From NCBI GenBank assembly GCA_910592205.1, contig CAJVPJ010000956.1, positions 1 to 14,076 on the forward strand: a stretch of 14,076 nucleotides of DNA. The letters are read 5' to 3'. The notes beneath the pieces were generated by a model. It was not told where the DNA came from. It worked only from the letters and a program-made list of their open reading frames with translations, and ran no database searches. This DNA is from Paraglomus occultum. Taxonomy: Eukaryota; Glomeromycota; Glomeromycetes; Paraglomerales; Paraglomeraceae. Shown here piece by piece: positions 1 to 8,748 of this stretch; position 1 is the stretch's first letter, and each line of letters opens with the position of its first letter. The translations under genes were made by a program, and so were the position numbers.

Positions 1-234
1 AAATTGTCTTTTGATACCCTAAAGCGGTTATTTGTCTCACACAATAGTTTACGTTCACGTGAATGTTCGTTATATGATGAATTCGAAAGCCGAGTTCGGA
101 TCCGTTATAAACAGATTTACTAATAAAATTCGTTATACCCAGAGTTAATAATTATGAAAAATTAGGTCTGGCAATTTTGGTTCGTTATATCCAGGGTTCG
201 GTATAAATAGGTTCGGTATAAACAGTGTCAACTG
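1..234. mobile_element. 3' end of a Tigger/pogo-like DNA transposon (partial)
   Basis: The terminus ends at the CAACTG at 229-234 and is followed by TA at 235-236, the usual target dinucleotide of this superfamily. Read inward from that end on the minus strand it begins CAGTTGACACTGTTTATACC, then repeats short 'TATACCGAAC' / 'TATAACGAAC' units. On the plus strand these are the TTCGTTATA and TTCGGTATAAA motifs near 129, 181, 198 and 212. Arrays of such subterminal units next to a CAG-starting end are typical of Tigger-like elements, where the CENP-B-like transposase binds. No transposase frame is visible in the part shown, and the other end lies outside the window. The inner boundary is unknown; the same motif style continues back to about position 70. 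Confidence 0.55.
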
Positions 235-265
235 TATTATGAACTTGGAGCCCGCCAGTCGGCGG

Positions 266-291
266 ATTGCTATCCCTAGGGCTGCAGCAAT
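266..291. repeat. short inverted repeat around CCCTAGGG
   Basis: ATTGCT (266-271) pairs with AGCAAT (286-291), and the perfect palindrome CCCTAGGG (274-281) lies between them. Just upstream, CCGCC and GGCGG (252-265) form another small hairpin. These sit about 30 bp beyond the transposon end. No function can be assigned. Confidence 0.3.
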
Positions 292-312
292 TTCTCATTG
301 AGTATCAATCAT

Positions 313-460
313 GACATACAACCTTAATTATCATGTACAAAAGTTATATTGTGACTATTCTTATTATGACACTCATATTTGAGACATACAACCTTCATTG
401 TCATGTACAAAAGTTATATTTATATTATGACTATTCTTATTATGACACTCCTATTTGAGA
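313..460. repeat. tandem duplication, two units of 70 and 76 bp
   Basis: Unit 1 (313-382) and unit 2 (383-458) both begin GACATACAACCTT, pass through CATGTACAAAAGTTATATT and end ACTC(A/C)TATTTGA. They differ by a few substitutions and a 6-bp TATATT insertion in unit 2. A third unit starts (GACATTAACA at 459) but diverges at once. The copies are nearly identical, so the duplication is fairly recent. Confidence 0.9.
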
Positions 461-1315
461 CATTAACAAACAACCCTCATATTAAGTGGAAGAAGTCCAC
501 CACATATCTATGCCAAATTCAATTTGTGGAGTTTGAAAGAGAGTGATGCCATGTGCATCTATCCTGCTTATTATTATTGACTACATCTGCTTGCTCTGTA
601 CCTCTCTCTTACATTGAGTGTATTATTCAGTTGTAAAGATGGTAATTTGATGGCTGTGGTGGCAATGATAGTAATGAGAGTAGCAAAGTTGGTGATTGTG
701 TGATGGTGATGGTATTGGCAGTAGTTGTAATAATGATGGTTTGACATTGATAAATATAAAGTTAACATTATAATTATAATTAGTGGTAGAGATGATGGTA
801 TTGTTGTTACAGTTGCAGTTGCTGTTGTAACTAAAGGGCAAACAAACAACTTTTGCCCACCATGTTAAGTGCACTGCTTGAACAGAGAACTAGATAACAT
901 TCTGAAACATTAACCAATAAATTCAAATAAATATCCACTACCACTCTGGTCATTCAACTTCATCAAATGTTTGATGCTGCCTGCATTCAACAGCACCCAC
1001 CCATTTGTAACACTAACACATCAATATGTAGATTTTATTCTATTTTCTATGGCATTCTGGGTGGGATTTTCATTGCTGATCAGACCACTCATCTGTAGCA
1101 TTCTCTGTTGTGGTCTGTACTAGTACTAGTACCTGCATACAGTACTATGTAGTTGATTGTTATTAACAATAACAACTCTCTGCCTCCTCATCCTGCTACC
1201 TGCCAACTTTCTTCATCAACTCCAATGAATATTTTTTTCCCTCCGTGATAAGCTTCAACTCAAATCCTTAAATCAAGTATAATCCTCACAAGAGTATCTG
1301 TGTTTAGTGTGTCTG
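461..1315. other. non-coding low-complexity stretch
   Basis: From about 640 to 840 the sequence is a degenerate GATGGT/GGTGAT-type trinucleotide stretch. The open frames on its minus strand (574-874) are low-complexity His/Tyr/Thr/Ile runs and are not credible genes. At 1117-1133 TAGTAC repeats in tandem. Nothing else is recognised. The TG/CA-rich texture differs from the rest of the window. Confidence 0.5.
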
Positions 1316-1702
1316 TTACAGATATGTGTATATAGTATATTGGGGGGGGGGGTCTAATACTAGGTCATAATTATTTTCATTAATCAAAGGAAGAGATAAG
1401 GATGTGCTGAATTCTTCCAATGCCTCATGAGGTTGGAAACAAGGGATAGCTTGAGACAATGGATTAATATTAACAGGGGACTGTGGCAGATGATTTGATG
1501 AATTGTAACTAGTGAGGTTGGGGAATGTGGTGTTCAGAATGAATGGATTGATGAAGTTGGAGAATGAGGCATTTTGGATAGATGGATTAGTAAAGTTGGG
1601 GGATTGAGTCAATGTTAATAGTACGGAAATGGTAGGTAGTGTAGGTAGTGTGGAATGAATGTAAAAGGCTATTATTATTATGAAAAAGGCATGTGGTTGC
1701 AT
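1316..1702 (-). CDS. unrecognised open frame with degenerate 12-13-residue repeats
   Basis: A 128-codon frame opens at an ATG at 1702. Its N-terminus is hydrophobic (MQPHAFFIIIIAFYIHS), which could be a signal peptide or chance. The middle carries imperfect repeats, SPNFTNPSIQNA then SFSNFINPFILNT then TFPNLTSYNSSN, mirrored in the DNA as diverged ~38-bp units between about 1495 and 1615. The C-terminus (PHEALEEFSTSLSLPLINEN) looks more protein-like. I do not recognise a family. It may be an exon, a low-complexity secreted protein or a chance frame over tandem repeats. An 11-G run lies just downstream of the repeats at 1342-1352, inside the last codons. Overlapping frames on the same strand (1587-1889) are no better supported. 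Confidence 0.2.
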   Translation of the reverse strand: MQPHAFFIIIIAFYIHSTLPTLPTISVLLTLTQSPNFTNPSIQNASFSNFINPFILNTTFPNLTSYNSSNHLPQSPVNINPLSQAIPCFQPHEALEEFSTSLSLPLINENNYDLVLDPPPQYTIYTYL

Positions 1703-2356
1703 GCCAATTTGAGTCTGATGGAAATGTTGGGAACTCGTTTAAAGTAGGAATGAAATGACAGACTAAGTCTGAATGTAAATGCCCCCACCTCATAATCTTT
1801 GTAACAGATTGCAATATTACCATGGGCAGGTGTTCTGGTTGTCTCAACAATGTCATTATCCTTGATTTTCTATAGCAAATTTTTAACAAACCAAAATGCT
1901 TGTCACAAATAAATTTTGTGCCCAGGTATCATGAAATTAAGAAAACAATATAAATAGTAATAGTGGTGTTATTTGTGTTTTGCCCTCCACAGTTGTCACA
2001 GATAACTTGAGATTTTGTCTCTTAATAAGTGTGTCATAGACCAGACTTAGGGTTATATTTTCCCCCTTCATTTATAATGTAATTTGTTTGGAGAGATTGT
2101 AGCTGAAGGTACTAACTGAAGGTACTAACTGATCATACACTCTTAAAGCACAAAGGTCCAATTTACTGTGGTACTGAAACATCTGGAACAATTGTTACAG
2201 CAAGCTGGTTGGTCGATGTTGATAAAGTCACATGGTAAAATCTTCCTCCGCAGCATACTCTGACGATCAATTATTTAAATGTCACCCAGGCGTGTTCTGT
2301 GGCGAAGAAAAAGTAACGTGATTTTGGTAACAGTTGTAGGACAGCCAAAATGTATA
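1703..2356. other. intergenic stretch with a small perfect tandem repeat
   Basis: CTGAAGGTACTAA occurs twice head to tail at 2103-2128 (13 bp, perfect). I see no gene or other recognisable element in the rest. Confidence 0.5.
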
Positions 2357-2961
2357 CACAGTTAAACCGAACCCCGTTAATCCGAATATTTTGTTAAACC
2401 GATTTATTTCTTGAACACGCCTCCAACCCTATGTAAATTACCTCGTTAAACCGAAAATTACTATTAATCCTATAAGCTGTTAACCGAAGATTATTTTGAA
2501 CCGTCTATTACTATATCAAATTTACCCCGATAATCCGAATTTTTTTTTTAAAAAAACGGCGCAATGTCTGTATAAACTGAAGATCTCGACGTGTTAACCA
2601 ATAAAATTGAATTAATGACTTATTGACTCGAAGTTGCAAACGGAAATTAGCAGTTTTTTTTAGTACTGATTAATCCAAGTTGTTTTATTTACAAATAGTA
2701 ATTTTCGAGTAGTTTTAAACCGATTTTACAAATAAACATCACACGCGAGAGTGTGACCGAATATTGATTTAAACGTCCGCTTTTTTTAACCAAGAATAGT
2801 TGTTTACAGAGAAATTCAAATTACTTCTCCTGCTAATCCGAAGTCGTCATGTTCAGTATTATAAACTTCGGTTTATAGGGGTGTCCCGTTAATACGAAGA
2901 CCCCGCTAATCCGAAGAAAAAGGGTGGAACGGACGCCTTCGGTTTAATGGGGTTGACTGTG
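2357..2961. mobile_element. 605-bp Tigger/pogo-like MITE with terminal inverted repeats
   Basis: The left end is CACAGTTAAACCGAACCCCG. The right end, read on the other strand, is CACAGTCAACCCCATTAAACC; the two align with a small gap. Both ends are flanked by TA (2355-2356 and 2962-2963; the wider context is TATA on both sides), matching TA-target insertion. Many internal copies of a (G)TTAAWCCGAA unit cluster at both ends: about 2361, 2376, 2393, 2443 and 2529 on the left, and 2832, 2889, 2905 and (inverted) 2937 on the right. No frame inside is long enough for a transposase, so this is a non-autonomous element that would need a transposase from elsewhere. The ends resemble but do not equal the element end at 1-234, so the two are probably different families of one superfamily. 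Confidence 0.85.
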
Positions 2962-2963
2962 TA

Positions 2964-4440
2964 TAAGCAACCCTTCCGACCGTCTAAAAACCTTACGTTG
3001 CCAATGTTTACGTTGTAAATTGAACAATGTTCGATGCTGAAGTATTCGGATATAATAAACGATCATTATCATTTAATTATTACGAAACTCTTTATTATAC
3101 TACTATTGTTTACTGACATCAATTCTACGTGGCCGATGGTTTTACAAGTTTGTTAGGAATAAATTCCCGCTTGTAATATTGTGGAAGAAAGTTGTCAACG
3201 CAGTAGATCGTTAATTTTGTAGCTGTGAAAAAAAGATTAGAGATTCTCGAACGATACTTATTTTATTATTTAATTAGAAAGTGACATTTTTCGACTAGTC
3301 GAAACACTAAATCGAAGACCGCCCTAGTTAGTATAGTATAAACGGCCCCCTTCGATTCTGCGATAGTATAATTGTTGTTATATTACCGTAAGTACCCTTA
3401 TTATTATTCAGATACGTCGTATAGGGAGTGAAAAGAAAGCGCGAACATAAATAATTATCGTCACTTGTTAGTTTAGTTCAGCCTTAAGTGAGCTATTATT
3501 GTAGTAAAGGCCTCTCGGCAGGTACTCTCTCAACTCAAGTTTGTGGACGTCGACCCGTAACAATATGTATGATTTACCAAATGATGAAAAAATCTCAACT
3601 TGTGAGTTCTTAATTCTCTTAAGCTTAATTATTTGCCCAATCCGTCAGGGAAGCAAATTGATGAGAGCACTCACAAATATTCTCAAACTTTTGCTCATAA
3701 CAGAACTTCTGGATACAAGATTAGGAAAATGGTAGTATTTATTCCATTCCCTGCAATTCTTCCTGTCAGTCTCAAAAAACAACGGTTATGTGACCAATTG
3801 TTGTTATATCTGTTGACTTATGCTAAGAGTACAAGTCTTGTGATACTCTAATCACACAAAAGAAACAAATTTGGCTCAAATTTCAAAAACAATCTGTACA
3901 TAGTAATAGTAAATTATATGCACAAACTGCATTATTATTTAAGGTAGTTAAATCAAGAGAAAAAGTCCCGAATCTGGCTTATCCAGTAATAGATCAGTAA
4001 CCGTTTATTCTGTCTGGTGGATAATTACATTATTGTAATTTTGTAAGTTATTCAATAGACCCATTTAAATTATACCGGTATGCTAACAAGGTTCGAATAG
4101 TAGGTATTACTTACTGCGATCGTATGATTACATAAAAATTGAATTATTCGATCTTCAACATTACATCTTATAACAGGTAGCGGCTCGGCTTGTCTCGAAT
4201 ATTTTGTTTAATGTACATGTAGTAATAAATGATTTTCTTGCGTATACGAGAACATTATTAAGTAAATGCAGCTTATGTAAAATTATATGGGGGCTACGTT
4301 TTTTTCTTAATAATGATTGCATTACTATGTTAAATTACTAATTAATGCAAAGTTTACGTAACTAATGACAAATTTAATTACTACAACGCTATTCTCTAAT
4401 AGGATTCTCACAACCCACGCAGGACAATGTAAGTTAAGTG
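2964..4440. other. AT-rich intergenic stretch, nothing recognised
   Basis: Only short open frames occur, and none shows a motif I can name. The plus-strand frames at 3541-3851 overlap in two phases without a clear protein-like choice. I see no RNA gene, array or long repeat. Confidence 0.5.
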
Positions 4441-4452
4441 TATTAAGTTATC

Positions 4453-4700
4453 TTAATGTAAGAATTTATAGTAATTGACTCTCTTCCAGTTGTAATGTTT
4501 GTAATCACGTGCCCATATTAAGCGATTACTCTTTATTTGTTGTGTCAATAAAAGAACTTTTCTTGGAACAATCGTGTTATAATCAAGGTACGAGTGAATA
4601 ATACTATCGCTAACTTCAAGTCTTTCGATACTTTTCTTCCAAAAAGCCTTCATTTCAGTAGTCATTGCATAACAGTTACCCTTGATAATCATCCCAAGCT
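4453..4700 (-). pseudogene. Tc1/mariner-like transposase fragment (relic)
   Basis: A 79-codon frame (start at 4692) has the linker region of Tc1-type transposases, between the DNA-binding HTH part and the catalytic DDE domain. Residues about 27-50 read VSDSIIHSYLDYNTIVPRK, followed by LLLTQQIKSNRLIWARDYKHYNWKRV. In intact family members this is the 'S.STVRR.L...G..SR.PRKKPLL...HK..RL.WA..H..W...W..V.WSDES' stretch. The expected next motif, WSDE(S/T) with the first catalytic Asp, is absent: the frame goes to NYYKFLH and a stop, so the catalytic domain is lost. Sequence upstream on the same strand, to about 4920, may be the ruined N-terminal part but is too decayed to assign. I found no terminal inverted repeats. 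It is old and inactive. Confidence 0.6.
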
Positions 4701-4929
4701 AGCATCATTTTTCGACGTCAGGCCGTAAAATATTATCGTAACGTTAATAATTTCACCGCGAAAGTCGTAAGCCGTCGAGTGTCAAATTGAATGTAATTGC
4801 AAATCCAATTAGATTGCACAATTCCAACTTGGATGTTTACGTCTCGAAAGATAAAAAACCTCTTGACTGATGGTTTGGGTAATGATGCAATGTGACATAG
4901 TGATTGTTGAAAAGACATCCTTATCTTCT

Positions 4930-6170
4930 GCGATTTGTTTGCTTAAAAAAACATAATGTCGTTAGTTAATAACCACAATTAACAACATAACACGATACAC
5001 AATGTTTTTTAGAAAATTTTAAACAAGTTTCTTACCCAAAACTCGCCGAATGTTATGCCAAGTTAACTGGCAATGTTGCGTTATTTCTAAATCAATAAAT
5101 TATGGTAGAGTTTATGTAAACAAGATAACACTGCATTAGCTGCTCGAAGTGATAAGATTCGTACACCAATTTGTGAGTAAATTTACTAGATATACTCATT
5201 TCCGACACTAGTAAGCTAATTATACTACAACAACTTTAACAAGCAAAACAAACTTGATGAAGAATTTTAGTGACAGTGCAGTGTACCTTCGTTGCGTATA
5301 CTGAATAATTGCCCGAACAATAAACACTACGAGGCCCGAAAAGCTTTCGAATAATTCGGTTTTTACACCTAGTAGGCAGCGTATTTCACTGTCTTTTTTC
5401 TGCCACAAATCTCGTCTTTAAATGAAAAACCATTTTCAAGTCGTTTGGTTTTCTCGGACTTGTTATAGACAATCTCGTTCGATAGGAACATTTTTACGGT
5501 TTACTAAATGAGAGAAGAAATCAATAATGTGCATTACAAAAAAAAATCACAACTGTTCTTCGAAGAAACAACGTGACTGTGTGTCAAAAAATTGTTACAC
5601 ACTTTTATTGTAGTACACGCAACATCTAACCGCCCGCTTCAACCCGTCGAAACGAATTGCTACGATAAAAAAGCCTCTGCCCCAATCGGTCGATATCTCA
5701 ATCAACCCAATATACTTTTAATTACGCGGGTAAAACTGGGAGTAATAGAAAAATGCGGAACATGAAAAGTCAAAATTTTACATGTGGCTGTGTGCATTTC
5801 TCGTCAGTCCCAATAATAGACACTTTTTACAATTCTTCTACATGTTTCTATACGCATGCCTATCTGCAGACAATCGATATAATTATTAAGATATTATCGC
5901 CATGATACAAATTATTCTAATTAATTATAGCTTAGTCTGTCGGCAATGAATTATTACACCGGTCACTACTTTGTAAAATATGATAGATTTTATCAGTAAA
6001 AACTTTTTTACTGCGTATATTCCAGAACAATCGCGATATTATGTCACATAATGTTACACTGAAAAAAATTTGGTACTTATTGGGTTATTGGTTGAAAATT
6101 GTAGACTCTCACACTCCTTATTGCATACGCAACAACATTTATACTTATAAGGTTACGTTCAAGCAATGAG
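4930..6170. other. AT-rich intergenic stretch, nothing recognised
   Basis: No frame here has a family signature. The 62-codon minus-strand frame at 5220-5408 ends in a hydrophobic run but resembles nothing I know. No repeats longer than simple A or T runs stand out. Confidence 0.5.
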
Positions 6171-6179
6171 TAGTACAGA

Positions 6180-7160
6180 TATGTCATATTTCGTCATCTA
6201 ACACGCAAATACGCGTCTACTCATACACGTATATATACCCAGATGCCCCTCTCCATCACACGTTTATTACTTCGTAACAAACTCTTCTCCTTCAAAGAGC
6301 AAATTCAAATGTTATACAATTTCTCTGACACATCAAAAAACAAACTCTTACCAAGCAAAACAACACAGTTTATCGACGATAAAAGAGTTCTACTACTCAT
6401 ACATTGCGCAAATATCCATTTACTATAATAAACTCTCTCGCTTGCAATAGAACGTATTTGAAGTTAAAGTACAACAAACGCGATCCATTGCCGCCACTCC
6501 ATATTACGCGCGCATACGGCAGTTTCGTACAGCTCACTAACAAATCCTCTAACAACGACACTCACCGTTTATCGATCGTCAACTGATGAAGAAATCTGGA
6601 CAATATAACACCTGATGTTTTTCTTTCTCGTGTGTGCGATCACTCGACGACAATATCTCCTCCAAATTCAACAATTTTGCAGTCACACTATATTACATAC
6701 TATGACTGTTCGAACAAACTTACAAATAAAGCCTCTAAAAACGACGCGGTTATTGATAACTACTGATGGAAAGGGTCAAGCACCACATACTGTTTATATA
6801 TAATTCGGATGCTCCGTACGCATCGCCTTACGATAACACTACCTTCTTATCGCGTCAATACAACAAACAGTTCTTTACGCACTCTATCACGTCACGCATC
6901 ACCGGCAGGTTTAATACAACCCACGAAACAAGTTCTCTAACAACGGTTACACGTCACTAACTGGCAAAGTGTTACGACACTCCAAGCCTTAACACAACAA
7001 GTGTCTTTTCTATGTTACGACGCGACGTATTATGCGCATACGGCGGTTCGCTATAATCACAGACAACCTTTCTAATGACAACACGTTTATCGACTACTAC
7101 CAAGCACGCACACGTCTGCTCATACATATAGCTTGGACGCTCTTTCTATTGCGCACATCG
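6180..7160. repeat. field of strongly diverged tandem repeats
   Basis: Recurring anchor motifs suggest a unit near 190 bp. CTCTAACAACG occurs at 6547 and 6935, with a variant CTCTAAAAACG at 6733 and CTTTCTAATGACAACACG near 7068; spacings are about 186, 202 and 134 bp. GTTTATCGA or a close variant follows or precedes at about 6367, 6567, 6748 and 7085. GCGCATACGGC occurs exactly at 6510 and 7034, each followed by a GTTCG-like motif. GTCTRCTCATACA occurs near 6215 and 7113. Copies are so diverged that only short blocks match. The small plus-strand frames across 6243-6960 are not credible genes. Confidence 0.5.
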
Positions 7161-7209
7161 CCTCACAACACGTAAAAGTTTAAAGGTAATGGGGTAGATA
7201 AATTAGCTG

Positions 7210-7720
7210 TACTAACTGATTATTGTTTTCTACTCGGTTCACTAGGTGGCTGCTCTCTTTCGTCTCTAGCTGGTGAACGGGTGCGGATCTGGATCGAGTA
7301 GCGGGTAGTTACCGGTGACGCCCCTCTGCTCACCCCTTCACCAGTGCTCGCCTGCGGTGAAGTGATCCTGGCTGGGTCTGTTGAGTGTGTCACGGGGGAT
7401 GCCCGGAACACTCTCAGACATCTCCTTTTTTTTCTTTTTCTTTTTCTCTTCAAACAGCTTTTAGATGACGGATAGAAAGCTTTGGGTAAGTATTGGGTAA
7501 GTATCGCATTGCTTTCACGACGTAAACTAACTCTATTTTCTTCTCTCCCCTTTTTCTTTCCACTGGTGGGTATGCTGGGTGATCGGATCCAATGGGACTC
7601 TGGTGGAGCTGTGGATCGAGTTTGAGGGACCGATTCGGTGATTACTTAGTTGCTTGTGAAGGATCTGTCCCTGAAGCTAATTGGTGAGTTTGCTGCTTAG
7701 CATGCCAACTGAAAGCAATA
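7210..7720. other. GC-richer island with splice-signal-like architecture
   Basis: This block is clearly less AT-rich than its flanks. On the plus strand a long pyrimidine tract (7421-7451) leads to CAAACAG (7451-7457) and TTAG (7464), then an ATG (7465) with seven codons (MTDRKLW), then two donors in tandem: GTAAGT at 7486 and again at 7497, from a perfect duplication of TGGGTAAGTAT (7483-7504). A second pyrimidine tract lies at about 7535-7563. On the minus strand a 77-codon frame (7220-7453) is rich in Arg, Ser and Pro, with a KRKRKRKKRR start that is simply the complement of the pyrimidine tract. I do not recognise it. The block may be a transposon-derived promoter/leader, or the 5' end of a spliced transcript. 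Confidence 0.3.
7336..7362. repeat. 7-bp perfect hairpin
   Basis: CTTCACC (7336-7342) and GGTGAAG (7356-7362) are perfect complements around a 13-nt loop, inside the GC-richer island. No poly-T follows. Role unknown. Confidence 0.3.
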
Positions 7721-8570
7721 GTCTTATTATTATCTACCCATTATCTCATTTAAATAGCGCGTAGTTAATTAATATCAATATAATACGTTGCATATTTAAT
7801 AATAATTATTAATGATAATTGAAAGGAAAAAGTTGAAAGAATAATGAATGTAATATAGTAACATATAACAGATATCTAATAATGAACCATGTACAAAAAT
7901 TAAATGAATCAACTTATTCAACTTGCGTCACGCGACTTTACTATTGCGCCTTTATTACTCGTAAGTTGTTATCCTGATTACGAATCATTCGACTTTTCTT
8001 CCACACGTCCTGACAGTGATCCAACTTTTATCTCCCGAGTAAATCTATTCGAAATAAACTGATAGTCTGAGCAGAGATGTGGTCAGATAATCTGATTCAC
8101 AAACATACAGAGAGGAAGGATTTACACAAAGTATCGATAGTAGTCTTGCAATGACGAATCATAATGTGATAAATGCAAGAATTTGTGTGTCAATGTGGAA
8201 GACGATAGTAAAGGATGAGTGGATTTGCTGTATAGCCTTACATTTAGGCGTTTATATTAGAACGCCATAGGAGATGTAGTTTGCGAAGATGGCGCGGCTA
8301 AATACAGTGTAGACCTGACCACAGCAAGTGCTTATCTAATATGTTAGCTCCTTATTGTATTCGTCTTATATACCAAGGCATGATCGAAGAGTATCTCGGT
8401 ATAGTCGTTATAATTTCAGCGGCATTTGTCGCGGATATTCTATTGCTCGAAACCGCTGGACAAAGTAATGTGAGTGATGTAGAAAAAAGAGAGGGTTTAT
8501 GCACCATTTATCGAAATGATACTAACGCTAATGTACAAAATCCGAGGAGAGTAATCCATACCAGAGTACC
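7721..8570. other. AT-rich intergenic stretch with one doubtful frame
   Basis: 7730-7920 is simple AT-rich sequence. The only notable frame is 8341-8628 on the plus strand: 95 codons with a hydrophobic run (LGIVVIISAAFVADILLL) at about residues 19-36. I do not recognise it, and its 3' part overlaps the probable 3' flank of the carboxypeptidase pseudogene on the other strand. It is more likely chance than a gene. Confidence 0.3.
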
Positions 8571-8748
8571 ATTGGAAAAATGGAAGCGTGTTGAGGGGTT
8601 AAAACAGCTGGTATATTTATGCGAATAATATTTGTTAGTGGACTGAGGGAAATTTGAAGAGAACAGCAAATTATCCTCGTAATGATTCTTAATGACACCG
8701 AATATGCAATTCATCGAATGTAAATAAATCAGTACAAGCGTATATAGG

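Noticed and set aside
574-874. Two overlapping minus-strand frames rich in Thr, His, Ile and Tyr
   Set aside because: They are translations of a degenerate GATGGT-type repeat and show no protein family features.
3541-3851. Plus-strand frames after a CTCAAGTTTGTGG context
   Set aside because: Two phases overlap with equal support and neither resembles a known protein; not enough to call an exon.
6243-6960. Four consecutive plus-strand frames of about 60 codons
   Set aside because: They lie over the diverged tandem repeats, share no common frame and have no recognisable motif.
6180-7160. CRISPR-like array
   Set aside because: Repeats are long, diverged and irregularly spaced, and the rest of the window is eukaryotic in style.
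7260-7310. tRNA/SINE-like box A and box B motifs (CTAGCTGGTGAACGG and GGATCGAGT)
   Set aside because: The boxes are too close together and no cloverleaf can be drawn.
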